Assembly (NCBI GenBank): GCA_964531335.1
Contig: CAZHEV010000009.1
Coordinates: 62,001-126,000, forward strand
DNA length: 64,000 bases
Direction of reading: 5' to 3'
From: CAZHEV01 sp964531335 [NCBI: uncultured bacterium]
GTDB lineage: Bacteria; Eisenbacteria; RBG-16-71-46; CAZHEV01
Under the pieces are notes generated by a model, which ran no database searches, had not been told where the DNA came from, and saw nothing but the letters and a program-made list of their open reading frames with translations. Shown here piece after piece: positions 1 through 11,794 of the stretch. Position numbers and translations under genes: made by a program. How positions within the stretch are numbered: the stretch's first letter is position 1; the number at the start of each line of letters is the position of its first letter.

Positions 1-819
1 AACCTGGGAACGAAAATCGACCGGGAATCGACAGAGCCGGCGAGCTTCGACCCCTTGGACTCGAAGGCCCTCTACTTCGGCGGCCAGCGTCTCGGCGCCT
101 TCAGATTGTATTCGGCGGCATTCGTGCTCGCCGCGGCGCTTTCTTTCGGCCTGGTCTCCAGGGACGCGGTCCACGGCGTCTCTCCGGTGAAGACCCCCGC
201 GGACGATCCGAGATGGGTCCAGGTGTCCAAGACCGGGGGCGCGGACGGATCGAGTGCGACGTTCGCGGTGGTCGACGTGCCCGGGAACCCCAACTTGCTG
301 GACCCGGTTATGCTCCTGGACAGCAACAGGGACGGAAGATACGTGGTCTTCGATCACGAGCAGCACGTGGCCCGGTACGACGAATGGAAGAGCTGCGCAA
401 ATTGCCATCACATGAGCGTGCCTTACGACGAATATACGGGCTGCTACGAGTGTCACAGCGACATGTATCTGTCCGTCAACATTTTCGATCACGACTTACA
501 CGTGGAGAAGACCGGCGGGAACCCCCATTGCATTGACTGCCACACGGACTTGGCCGCTCCCAAGGTCATCGAGAACACGAAGCCGTGTCTCGAGTGCCAC
601 GAAGGGATGGTCAATGAGGGCAGCCGGGTCGAGCACAGCTCCCCGCGCATAGATCCACTGACCGTGGGATACATGGACGCGCTTCACGGGCTCTGTATCG
701 ACTGCCACGAGGAGGTTCAGGAGTCCATGGAGGAGCCCACGGAAGAGCTGTCCCGCTGTGCGCACTGTCACCGCGCGCTGCCGGACCTCGCCGACGAGGC
801 GTGGCGGCGCCAACGCTAG
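1..819 (+). CDS. Membrane-anchored hexaheme cytochrome c, 5' end outside window
   Basis: The reading frame is open from base 1, and the only internal start near the front (TTG at 55) has no ribosome binding site, so the true start probably lies upstream. A short polar segment is followed by one hydrophobic helix (about residues 18-36 counted from the TTG). The rest, exported by inference, carries six CxxCH heme sites (CANCH, CYECH, CIDCH, CLECH, CIDCH, CAHCH) with distal His-rich stretches typical of the cytochrome c3/c7 class. The likely role is periplasmic electron transfer, tethered to the inner membrane. The stop is 14 bases before the start of a PAS histidine kinase, so the cytochrome may feed or sense the redox state read by that kinase. 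The precise partner oxidoreductase is not visible. Confidence 0.85.
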   Translation, partial: NLGTKIDRESTEPASFDPLDSKALYFGGQRLGAFRLYSAAFVLAAALSFGLVSRDAVHGVSPVKTPADDPRWVQVSKTGGADGSSATFAVVDVPGNPNLLDPVMLLDSNRDGRYVVFDHEQHVARYDEWKSCANCHHMSVPYDEYTGCYECHSDMYLSVNIFDHDLHVEKTGGNPHCIDCHTDLAAPKVIENTKPCLECHEGMVNEGSRVEHSSPRIDPLTVGYMDALHGLCIDCHEEVQESMEEPTEELSRCAHCHRALPDLADEAWRRQR

Positions 820-833
820 GAATGGGATATCAA

Positions 834-2648
834 ATGGCCGACAAAGAAGTACCCGAGGAAGTGGGAGGCTGGCTGGGCAAGCAGCTCTTCGAGCACGTTC
901 CCACGAACATCGTGGTCATAAACCGTGATTTCGAGGTCGTCTTGGCGAACGGCAACTTCACGCGCGTCTTCGGAGAGGCGGCGGGCAGGCCCTGCTACGA
1001 GGTCTTCAAGAAAAGGGACACGGTCTGCGACAACTGCATGGCCGCCCAGGTCTTCGAGGACGGCGAGACGCGCGTGTCCAACGAGTACGGCATAGACCGC
1101 AAGGGGCGTCCGGCGTACTACGTCGTCCACAACGTCCCCATATACAACGAGTCGAAGGAGATCGCCTACGTCATAGAGATGTCTTACGACGTCACCGACA
1201 CGAAGTCGCTCCAGCGGCAGTACGACGTCCTCTTCGAGAGGGTCCCTTGCTACGTCGCGGTTCTCAACAAGGACCTGAAGATAGTTCGCGCCAACGAGAT
1301 GTTGCGCAGCACCTTCGGCGAGTCCCGCGGCAAACACTGCTACAGCGTCTACAAGCAACGGCATGAGCAGTGCGAGGACTGCCCGGCCCTGAAAACATTC
1401 GCCGACGGAGGCTCCTACACGCGAAAGCAGGTGGGGATAAACAAGCACGGCGGGCTGACCCACTACATAGTGTCCACCGCGCCCGTGGCCAAGAGCGGAA
1501 GCGGAAACGGGGTCAAGCACGTCATCGAGATGTCCATAGACGTCACCGAGACCCAGAAACTGGCACAGGACCTCCTGAAGGAGAGCTACTTCCGGCACCA
1601 GCTCACCGAGAACACCTTCGACGCACTGGTGGGCACCGACCCCTCCGGGATAGTCAACGTCTTCAACCCGGCCGCCGAGAGGCTGTTCAAGACCCCGGCC
1701 TCCGAGGTCATAGGGCTGCGTAGCGCCTGGGACTTCCTGCCGGACGAGTTCCGGCGGGTCTTCGAGCGCAAGAAGAGGACCCTGGTCCTGCCGGAGACCA
1801 CGGTGCTCGACTCGGAGGGCGAGGAGGTGCCGGTGAGGTTCTCGGGGGGCGTGCTCGGAGAAGGGGAGGAGACCATCGGCGGCGCGGCGTTTCTCCAGGA
1901 CCTCAGAGCGTACAAGAAGCTCGAGAGAGAGAAGCTCGCCAACGAGCGGCTCGTGGTCATAGGCCAGACCGTGGCCCAGTTGTCGCATGGAATGAAGAAC
2001 ATCCTGACCGGGGTTCAGGGCGGCCTCTACGGCATAAAGATGGGCATAAAGCGGGACGACAAGGACCGCCTGCAGGTGGGATGGCAACGCCTGGAGCGCA
2101 ACGTCTCCCGCATAAACGACCTGGTGCGCGGCTTCCTCAGCTACGCCAAGGAACACAAGCCGGAGGCGGAGCCCACGGACATCAACGGCATAGCCGAAGA
2201 GGTCCGGGCCCTTTTCAAGGACACCGCTCGAGGCGCCGGCATAAGGCTCGAGCTGGAGACGTCGCCGGACATCGGCCCCATAAACGTCGATCCCAATGAC
2301 GTGCACACCTGCCTTGTCAACCTCGTCTCCAACGCCATAGACGCCTGCAAGGAAAGGGAGAGCGCCGACGGCGATCTCTCCGTGACCATCAGGACAGCGC
2401 AGAGAGAGGACGCCGTCGTCATCGAGGTCGCGGATACGGGGTGCGGAATGGACGAGGAAACGAGGAACAAGGTCTTCAACACGTTCTTCACAACGAAAGG
2501 CCTCGAAGGCACCGGTCTGGGGCTCCTCGTCACGAGGAAGCTCGTCCTGGCGCACGGAGGAGAGGTGAGCGTGGACTCGACCCCCGATGAGGGATCCGTG
2601 TTCAGGATCGAGCTGCACCGCGACAGGCTTCCCCTGGCCGCCGGCTAG
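834..2648 (+). CDS. Triple-PAS sensor histidine kinase
   Basis: 604 aa. Three in-frame starts exist (GTG 801, ATG 822, ATG 834). ATG 834 is chosen because the others fall inside or beside the upstream stop, and AGGA lies 12 nt before it. There are no membrane segments, so it is probably cytoplasmic. PAS1 (about 10-120) and PAS2 (about 125-250) each carry the same Cys pattern: CY near the middle, then CxxC (CDNC, CEDC). PAS3 (about 260-370) lacks it. The kinase core follows: H-box with LSHGMKN, N-box NLVSNAIDAC, G1 DTGCGMDEE, and a GTGLGLL glycine loop. It autophosphorylates and presumably passes phosphate to one or more of the three receivers that follow. The paired Cys motifs suggest a metal, Fe-S or thiol redox sensor. 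That is inference. Confidence 0.9.
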   Translation: MADKEVPEEVGGWLGKQLFEHVPTNIVVINRDFEVVLANGNFTRVFGEAAGRPCYEVFKKRDTVCDNCMAAQVFEDGETRVSNEYGIDRKGRPAYYVVHNVPIYNESKEIAYVIEMSYDVTDTKSLQRQYDVLFERVPCYVAVLNKDLKIVRANEMLRSTFGESRGKHCYSVYKQRHEQCEDCPALKTFADGGSYTRKQVGINKHGGLTHYIVSTAPVAKSGSGNGVKHVIEMSIDVTETQKLAQDLLKESYFRHQLTENTFDALVGTDPSGIVNVFNPAAERLFKTPASEVIGLRSAWDFLPDEFRRVFERKKRTLVLPETTVLDSEGEEVPVRFSGGVLGEGEETIGGAAFLQDLRAYKKLEREKLANERLVVIGQTVAQLSHGMKNILTGVQGGLYGIKMGIKRDDKDRLQVGWQRLERNVSRINDLVRGFLSYAKEHKPEAEPTDINGIAEEVRALFKDTARGAGIRLELETSPDIGPINVDPNDVHTCLVNLVSNAIDACKERESADGDLSVTIRTAQREDAVVIEVADTGCGMDEETRNKVFNTFFTTKGLEGTGLGLLVTRKLVLAHGGEVSVDSTPDEGSVFRIELHRDRLPLAAG

Positions 2649-2693
2649 CATCGCGACGGCCTTCCGAGGCCGAGAGAAAAGGAGGACCGCCCC

Positions 2694-3221
2694 ATGCCCA
2701 AACCCGAAGACAAGACGATTCTGGTGGTGGACGATGAGGACGACGTGCGCGACTACCTGGCCGACATCCTCACCGACGCCGGCTTCAACGTCGAGACGGC
2801 GGCGGACGGAGACGAGGCGCTGGAGAAGGTGAAAGAGAAGACGCCCGACTTCATATCCCTGGACCTGGTCATGCCCAGGAAATCGGGGATCAAGTTCCTG
2901 TACGAGCTACGCCACAACAAGGAGTGGATCAACATACCCGTAGTGATCGTGACCGCCCACGCCCACGACAAGCTGGGCAAGAAGGACCTCCAGAACATCC
3001 TCGAGGACAAGAGCTTCACCGGCTCCAAGTTTTACCTTGAGAAGCCGATCAACGAGGAGACCTATGTCCGGACGATCTGTGACAACGTCGGCGTGGAATA
3101 CGTCGAGCCCGAGGGGCGGGAGACGGACGACACACTGAGAAAAGAGGCGGAGAACCTGATAAAGAACGCCGACCAGGGCACCGTCTCCGAGATACTCAGA
3201 CTTCTCAAGAAGAAAAAGTAG
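2694..3221 (+). CDS. Single-domain response regulator with C-terminal helical tail
   Basis: 175 aa. A CheY-like receiver fills about residues 8-130: acidic pocket VVDDEDD, phospho-acceptor Asp in SLDLVMP, switch Thr in IVTAHAH, conserved Lys in LEKPIN. No DNA-binding or enzymatic output domain follows, only about 45 charged residues ending in a Lys-rich tail (LLKKKK). An insertion around residues 85-105 lengthens the alpha4 region compared with CheY. Located 45 bases after the PAS kinase and preceded by AAAAGGAGG, it is the most likely direct phosphotransfer partner. Output is probably by protein-protein contact. Confidence 0.9.
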   Translation: MPKPEDKTILVVDDEDDVRDYLADILTDAGFNVETAADGDEALEKVKEKTPDFISLDLVMPRKSGIKFLYELRHNKEWINIPVVIVTAHAHDKLGKKDLQNILEDKSFTGSKFYLEKPINEETYVRTICDNVGVEYVEPEGRETDDTLRKEAENLIKNADQGTVSEILRLLKKKK

Positions 3222-3236
3222 GAGGTGGCAAGTCAT

Positions 3237-3590
3237 ATGAACAAGAAGGTGCTGGTGGTAGACGACGAGAGTGACGTCAGAGCTTTCCTGTCCGACCTTC
3301 TCACAGACGCCGGCTACGACGTCTGCCTCGCGGAAGACGGGCTCGAAGCCATGAAAATGATCGAGGCGGATGAGCCGGACTTGATACTGCTCGACCTGCT
3401 CATGCCCAAGGAGACGGGCACGGACCTCTACAGGAAGATCCACCGGAGAAAGGACTTCAAGGAGATACCCGTGATAGTCATTAGCGGCCAGCCGGGACGC
3501 TACCTGGCCGTCAGCAAGTCGGTGCCGGTCTTCGACAAGCCCATAGACGAACAGAGGCTTCTGGCAGAGGTCAAGAAAGCCATAGGGTAA
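3237..3590 (+). CDS. Single-domain response regulator
   Basis: 117 aa. ATG 3237 is preferred over GTG 3225 because AGGAGGT sits about 10 nt upstream of it, at 3220-3226. It is a minimal CheY-type receiver: VVDDESD pocket, phospho-acceptor in LLDLLMP, switch residue in VISGQPG (Ser at the Thr position) and the Lys in VFDKPID. No output domain. It begins 15 nt after the preceding receiver gene stops and has closely related sequence at the N-terminus, suggesting tandem duplication and divergence within the operon. Confidence 0.9.
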   Translation: MNKKVLVVDDESDVRAFLSDLLTDAGYDVCLAEDGLEAMKMIEADEPDLILLDLLMPKETGTDLYRKIHRRKDFKEIPVIVISGQPGRYLAVSKSVPVFDKPIDEQRLLAEVKKAIG

Positions 3591-3594
3591 GACG

Positions 3595-3981
3595 ATGCCC
3601 TTCGAGAAGCTGAAGCACATGAAAATACTCCTCATCGACGATGATGAGTTCGTGCGGGATTCGCTGACAATGCTCTTCACGTCGAAAGGATGTTGCCTGA
3701 CCGCCGTGGAGACGGCCGAGGACGGCATCGAGGCCCTCAGGCGCGAGGATTTCGACGTCTTCATAGCCGACTTCAAGCTGCCGGGCATCGACGGGCTGGA
3801 GTTCCTCAAGGGGATCAAGATGAGCCATCCGCGGGCGAAGAGAATACTGATCACCGCCTACGGCTCCGAGGAGATGGAGAACGAGGCCGGCGAGGACGGT
3901 CTGGACGCCCTGATAGAGAAGCCCATCACCTCCGAGGCCATCCGGTCCTCGCTGTCCAGGATCTTCGGGCGCACGCGCTGA
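3595..3981 (+). CDS. Single-domain response regulator
   Basis: 128 aa. A CheY-type receiver with LLIDDDEF acidic pocket, phospho-acceptor Asp in VFIADFKLPG, switch Thr in ILITAYGS and Lys in LIEKPIT. It starts 4 nt after the previous stop, so translation is likely coupled. ATG 3619, eight codons in, is an alternative start. It is the third stand-alone receiver downstream of one kinase, so phosphate may be shared or titrated among them, as in branched chemotaxis-like circuits. No output domain or DNA-binding helix is present. Confidence 0.88.
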   Translation: MPFEKLKHMKILLIDDDEFVRDSLTMLFTSKGCCLTAVETAEDGIEALRREDFDVFIADFKLPGIDGLEFLKGIKMSHPRAKRILITAYGSEEMENEAGEDGLDALIEKPITSEAIRSSLSRIFGRTR

Positions 3982-4279
3982 GCAGCGGCCGGCGGCCGAA
4001 GCCGCCCTCCCGGCGACCCGGCGACGAGTAGCCGCCACAAAGTCCCACCCGCGGCGCATTTCCCTGATGCCCATCGGCCTCATCTCGTGTACAATTAGCA
4101 GGCGAGTTCCCGGTTGCGGCCCGCCGAACAGGCTGGGCCGGAACGGCTTAGGTCGGCTCGGAAGAGCCGTTGTGATATCGGTCGGGCGGCGCCCGGCCGC
4201 CGCGCTTCACGCCCGCCTCGTGGCGGGCCGGACAAGCTGCCTTTGGGATGAGGGGCAAGGGTACGAAAAGGAGGCACGT
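3982..4279 (+). promoter_or_regulatory. Leader of PEP carboxykinase with weak -10 candidate
   Basis: 298 nt without a convincing gene. TACAAT at 4090-4095 could be a -10 element, but no good -35 lies 16-18 nt upstream. An open frame in phase with pckG begins at 4067, but it encodes a Pro/Arg/Gly-rich stretch with no family resemblance and is treated as leader. AAGGAGG at 4268-4274 is the pckG ribosome binding site. Confidence 0.35.
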
Positions 4280-6229
4280 ATGTTGGAGCTGGAGAAAGGC
4301 GTAGATATTCTTGAGGAAGTCGGTGGCATAAAGACCATAGACGAGGCGAGAAAGTTGTTCGACAAGGAGCTCGACGCCGAGCATCGGGCCAGGCTCGACA
4401 AGATCAAGACTGAAGAAGCTCTGATCAAGATCGCAAACGCGATCGCGCTGTGCCGGCCGGACTCGGTTTACGTCACCACGGGCTCGCCGGAGGACATGAA
4501 GGTGATCCGCAAGATGAGCATCGAGAAGGGCGAGGAGAAGCCCTTGGCGATGAAGGATCACACTATTCACTACGACCTCGCCGAGGAGCAGGGCCGCATC
4601 GTAGATCGCACGTACTACATCGTCAACGAGGGCGAGGACGTCAGCGTGCTGGCGAAGAAGATGATCCGCGACGAAGCGCTCGCGTACGTGAAAGAGCACA
4701 TGACGGGCATCATGAACGGCAAGACGATGCTGGTCGGCTTTTTCTCGCGCGGTCCGGCGGGCGCAAAGCTGGCGTTGCCGGCGCTGGAGATAACGTCGTC
4801 GACTTACGTCATGCACAGCGGAGACATCCTCTACCGCCATGTGTACCACAACTTCGACGAGCAGGTGGAGAAGTCCAAGCGTTTCCTTACGAACGTGCAC
4901 AGCGAGGGGCCGAACAGGCCCGAGGACCTGCCGAACGCGCGGGTCTTCATGGACAGGAGCCGGCTCACGACCTTCAGCATGTTCTGCACCTACGCCGGCA
5001 ACACGCTGCTGCTCAAGAAAGGCAATCACCGCTTCGCGGTCGATCTCGCGACTTACTACGGCGGAGGGGTCGAGCTGTCTGAGCACATGTTCATCACGGG
5101 CATGAAGGACGAGACCGGGCGCATAACCTGGTTCGCGGGCGCCGCGCCGAGCGGATGCGGCAAGACGACGACGGCGATGGCCGGAACTGACTTCGTGGGG
5201 GACGACCTGGCTCAGATCTGGATCGCGAATGACGGCACGATGCGAGCCATCAACCCCGAGCAGGGCATTTTCGGCATCGTGGCCGACGTGAACCGGGAGG
5301 GGGACCCCTATCTCATGAAGGCCCTGCGCGAGGAAGGCGCCGAGATCATATGGTCCAACGTCCTGATCGACGACCTGGGCGTGCCCCACTGGACCGGGAA
5401 CGGCGAGCCTCATCCGGACAAGGGTTTCAACTTCCAGGGGGAATGGTACAAGGGCAAGAAGGACGCAAAGGGCAGCGAGATACCTATCTCCCACCCCAAC
5501 GCGCGCTGCACCCTGCGCTGCGTGGCCATAGACAACTACAACGCCGAGTTCGGCGAGTCGCCGGAGGGCGTCCCCGTAAAGGTGATCACCTACAGCGGTC
5601 GCGACGCGGACACCATGCCTCCGGTGTGCGTGGGCAAGAACCCCGACCACGGCGTGGTCCTGGGCGCTTCCATCGTCTCGGCGGCCACCGCTACCGAGGT
5701 CGGGGCGACCGGCGTAAAGAGGCAGCCGTGGGCGAACGCCCCTTTCATTCCGGGACCGCTCGCCGACTACATGAAGAGCCAGTTCACCTTCTTCAACAGC
5801 GGCAGGTTCTCGGAGGAGGGACGTCCCATACTGGCCGGGCTGAACTACTTCCTCACCGATCAGGCCAGGGGCGGAACGACCACCAGGCTGCTCGGCGAGA
5901 AGAAGGACGTCAAGGTGTGGCTGAGCTGGCTCGGCAAGTTCGCGCACGGTCAGGTCCAAGCCGTGGAGACCCCGATCGGGTTCATACCCAAGTACGAGGA
6001 CCTGAAGGAGCTGTTCAGCTCCATCATAGACAAGAACTACCCGAAGGACCTCTACGACAAGCACTTCTCCATATACGTGGACAACATACAGTCGCGCATA
6101 GACCTTCAGCGCGAGGCATTCGGCAAGGAGCAGAACCTTCCGGCCAAGCTGTTCGAGGTCTACGATCAGTGGAGCAAGGACCTTGCGGCTCTCAAGGACA
6201 AGCACGGCCCCGTAGTGAAGCCGGAATAG
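4280..6229 (+). CDS. pckG: Phosphoenolpyruvate carboxykinase (GTP type)
   Basis: 649 aa. It interconverts oxaloacetate and phosphoenolpyruvate using GTP/GDP, at the gluconeogenic or anaplerotic node, in the cytosol. The start at 4280 follows AAGGAGG by 5-6 nt. The P-loop APSGCGKTTTAM (residues 289-300) includes the reactive Cys typical of the GTP enzyme. Kinase-2 TDFVGDDL (303-310) supplies the metal-binding Asp residues, and the C-terminal half keeps the HGVVLGAS and WLSWLGKF stretches of this family. It is slightly longer than the usual 590-620 aa. P-loop residues differ from the textbook PSACGKTN, so this is a divergent branch. It is monocistronic: a hairpin follows and the next gene is on the other strand. 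Confidence 0.9.
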   Translation: MLELEKGVDILEEVGGIKTIDEARKLFDKELDAEHRARLDKIKTEEALIKIANAIALCRPDSVYVTTGSPEDMKVIRKMSIEKGEEKPLAMKDHTIHYDLAEEQGRIVDRTYYIVNEGEDVSVLAKKMIRDEALAYVKEHMTGIMNGKTMLVGFFSRGPAGAKLALPALEITSSTYVMHSGDILYRHVYHNFDEQVEKSKRFLTNVHSEGPNRPEDLPNARVFMDRSRLTTFSMFCTYAGNTLLLKKGNHRFAVDLATYYGGGVELSEHMFITGMKDETGRITWFAGAAPSGCGKTTTAMAGTDFVGDDLAQIWIANDGTMRAINPEQGIFGIVADVNREGDPYLMKALREEGAEIIWSNVLIDDLGVPHWTGNGEPHPDKGFNFQGEWYKGKKDAKGSEIPISHPNARCTLRCVAIDNYNAEFGESPEGVPVKVITYSGRDADTMPPVCVGKNPDHGVVLGASIVSAATATEVGATGVKRQPWANAPFIPGPLADYMKSQFTFFNSGRFSEEGRPILAGLNYFLTDQARGGTTTRLLGEKKDVKVWLSWLGKFAHGQVQAVETPIGFIPKYEDLKELFSSIIDKNYPKDLYDKHFSIYVDNIQSRIDLQREAFGKEQNLPAKLFEVYDQWSKDLAALKDKHGPVVKPE

Positions 6230-6263
6230 CCCGGCCCAGGGGTTTTTCCCGGAAGAAGAACGT

Positions 6264-6297
6264 GACACCCCGGTTTCGATTGTCGGAGCCGGGGTGT
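6264..6297. terminator. Hairpin, copy 1 of a duplicated 34-nt element
   Basis: Inverted repeat ACACCCCGG / CCGGGGTGT (9 bp), extendable inward through G-U pairs to about 15 bp with a 3-nt loop. It lies between convergent pckG and the small membrane-protein gene and could end both. Neither side has a long T-run (TCGTCTTCC on the plus side), so termination may be imperfect. The same 34 nt recur exactly at 7305-7338. Confidence 0.7.
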
Positions 6298-6322
6298 CGT
6301 CTTCCGCTATCAAGACGCCTCC

Positions 6323-6589
6323 TCAGCGATAGACGGCCTCGGCGATTATCAAGACAAGCGGTCCGCCGCAAAGGATCTCAATTCCTATGATAAAGAGCCA
6401 GAATCCCTTCTTCTCAGTGAACCAGTCTCTTGTGAGATACACCAACCGCCAGTTCTTGGGATTGAACGAGATCCCCTTGGGCGCGGTCGTCGATCCGTAG
6501 CGGCGCAAGGCATAGTAGCTTAGCGATGCGCCAACCGCCATGCAGGCCAGAGCGAATATCGTGAGCGCAACTTGAACGCCGGATGTCAC
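6323..6589 (-). CDS. Small two-helix membrane protein
   Basis: 88 aa, GTG start with AGGAGG about 9 nt upstream. Two hydrophobic helices (about residues 6-28 and 63-84) flank a basic, aromatic-rich loop (residues 29-60), so both ends face the same side. No family recognised. It begins only 4 nt downstream of the Cys-rich lipoprotein gene and is presumably cotranscribed with it. If the lipoprotein is toxic or bacteriocin-like, this could be an immunity or accessory membrane protein. That is speculation from position only. Confidence 0.75.
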   Translation of the reverse strand: MTSGVQVALTIFALACMAVGASLSYYALRRYGSTTAPKGISFNPKNWRLVYLTRDWFTEKKGFWLFIIGIEILCGGPLVLIIAEAVYR

Positions 6590-6593
6590 GGTG

Positions 6594-7109
6594 TCATCCC
6601 TCCTTTTTTCCTCCTTCTGTCACATTTCCGCAGTCGGCGAAATGGCAGGCGATCGCCGCAATGGCGCAGGCTGCTCTTGTCCCGCCGCAGGCGACGCATA
6701 GAGGGTTGCCCCAGCCCCCAAACCTGCACTTGAAATTGACACACTTGATCGCGTAACTGCAGACCCGGTCGGCATGCGGTCCAAGGTTGCGGAACCAGCC
6801 ATCCCCTACTTCGACTCCAAACAGGAAGGAACCACTGCAGTCAGTAAGCTCAGCGTTGACTCCCAGAGGTAGGACCGAGTCTTGGCAGGGTCGGATCAGG
6901 AGCTTTCGCATTCGATCCCCGACGTTGAGCACAGCCTCGATAGCCTTTTCGTCTTCTTTGTGATTCAAGGCAAGAAAAGTCACAGGACCGGCGGGAGAAC
7001 TGAAGATGGGGCCGGCGGGACCGGCTGGCCTGACGGGCTCTTCCAGCCCGCCTTCGCAGCCTGACACGAAGAACGCCAACACCACTGCGGCACAGAACAG
7101 AGCTCTCAT
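6594..7109 (-). CDS. Cysteine-rich lipoprotein
   Basis: 171 aa from ATG 7109, chosen because GGGAGG precedes it by 7 nt and it opens directly with a lipoprotein signal peptide (hydrophobic core AAVVLAFFV, lipobox VSGC, acylated Cys18). After a Pro/Gly linker and a beta-like middle, the last 60 residues hold about eight Cys residues (pattern CxxxxxC, C, CxxC, C, C, C). I do not recognise a family. The closely spaced Cys and small residues recall cystine-rich secreted peptides such as the halocin C8-like domain, but that comparison is from memory. An upstream in-frame extension to 7298 lacks a ribosome site and is rejected. DNA here appears less GC-rich than the flanks. Confidence 0.8.
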   Translation of the reverse strand: MRALFCAAVVLAFFVSGCEGGLEEPVRPAGPAGPIFSSPAGPVTFLALNHKEDEKAIEAVLNVGDRMRKLLIRPCQDSVLPLGVNAELTDCSGSFLFGVEVGDGWFRNLGPHADRVCSYAIKCVNFKCRFGGWGNPLCVACGGTRAACAIAAIACHFADCGNVTEGGKKEG

Positions 7110-7298
7110 TTGAGGGCCTCCCTTCCTGGCGGCGCGTGGTCCCGACATCTCTATCACAGTATCGCGAGAGCATCGTTGAGTTGTCAAGAGCAACCGGGCG
7201 GGCGAGAATGTCACCTCGCAGGAGTCAGGAATCCCACAACCGGGGCGGGCTCGGGCAGCCAACAACCGTCTCCCCTGCGCCAATTCCGGGTGACTCAC

Positions 7299-7338
7299 AA
7301 AAAAGACACCCCGGTTTCGATTGTCGGAGCCGGGGTGT
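7299..7338 (-). terminator. Rho-independent terminator of the ATP synthase operon
   Basis: On the minus strand the 34-nt hairpin (7305-7338, stem ACACCCCGG/CCGGGGTGT plus inner wobble pairs) is followed immediately by CTTTTTTG, a classic U-tract. It lies about 65 nt after the atpC stop. It is an exact copy of the hairpin at 6264-6297. Confidence 0.92.
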
Positions 7339-7403
7339 TGTCGTTGGGGCGCGGCGACGTCCGGGGGCCGCCGCGGAGAATGCTATATATGCCGGGGGGC
7401 TTC

Positions 7404-7826
7404 TCAGGCTTTCTTGAACTGCATGTGGAGCCTTATCCTGTTCAACGCCCTGTTCAAAGCCCCGGCCGCCCTGGCGAGGTCTGTCTCGGCCTCGTGGTCT
7501 TTGAACCTCTTTTCCGCCCTGTCCCTCGCCTCGCGGGCCCTGTCCACGTCGATCTCCTCGGGCCTTTCGATCGCATCGGCGAGCACGACGGCCTCGTTGT
7601 TGGACACCTTCAACAGGCCTCCGCTCACCGCGAACGTCTCCTCCCGGCCTCCGGGCAGCGACAGCTCCAGCTTGCCCGGCATGAGAGTGGTCATGAGCGG
7701 CGCGTGGTTGGCAAGCACCCCCAGGTAACCCGCGCTACCGGGGGCCTCCAGGTGCACGGCCTCGGTCTGAAGATGCACCTTCTCCTGCGTCAGCACGGAG
7801 ACTTTGAATGTCGGCAGCTCGGCCAT
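7404..7826 (-). CDS. atpC: F1 ATP synthase epsilon subunit
   Basis: 140 aa. The N-terminal beta-sandwich (residues 1-90) contains the family signatures GYLGVLANHAPLMT and GGLLKVSNN. The C-terminal helical hairpin (95-140) is rich in Arg/Glu/Ala. It forms part of the central rotor stalk and inhibits ATP hydrolysis. Last gene of the operon, 81 nt downstream of atpD and just before the terminator. Confidence 0.96.
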   Translation of the reverse strand: MAELPTFKVSVLTQEKVHLQTEAVHLEAPGSAGYLGVLANHAPLMTTLMPGKLELSLPGGREETFAVSGGLLKVSNNEAVVLADAIERPEEIDVDRAREARDRAEKRFKDHEAETDLARAAGALNRALNRIRLHMQFKKA

Positions 7827-7907
7827 CTATACGCTCTTTCTGCTACTGCTGGGAAAAAGCTCGAAGGGCCCCGTGGGCTTTCCATCGCCCGCGCGTCCGC
7901 TTCCGCC

Positions 7908-10204
<2,297 letters not shown>

Positions 10205-10251
10205 CGGGTCGTTCCCCTGGTGGTGTCAAGCCCGCCGGGCGCCGGCCCGGC

Positions 10252-11772
<1,521 letters not shown>

Positions 11773-11794
11773 AATACGACCCCCAAAACGTAAG

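Noticed and set aside
816-2651. 611-codon open frame opposite the histidine kinase
   Set aside because: It is a GC-driven shadow: no domain resemblance, odd composition rich in Val/Leu/Arg/Asp, and the plus frame is an unmistakable kinase. The same applies to the long antisense frames at 4148-6313, 7110-9323, 39617-41392 and 60897-62609.
4067-4279. 71-codon N-terminal extension of PEP carboxykinase
   Set aside because: No ribosome site at 4067, composition is low-complexity, and AAGGAGG sits correctly before ATG 4280, where the family-like sequence begins.
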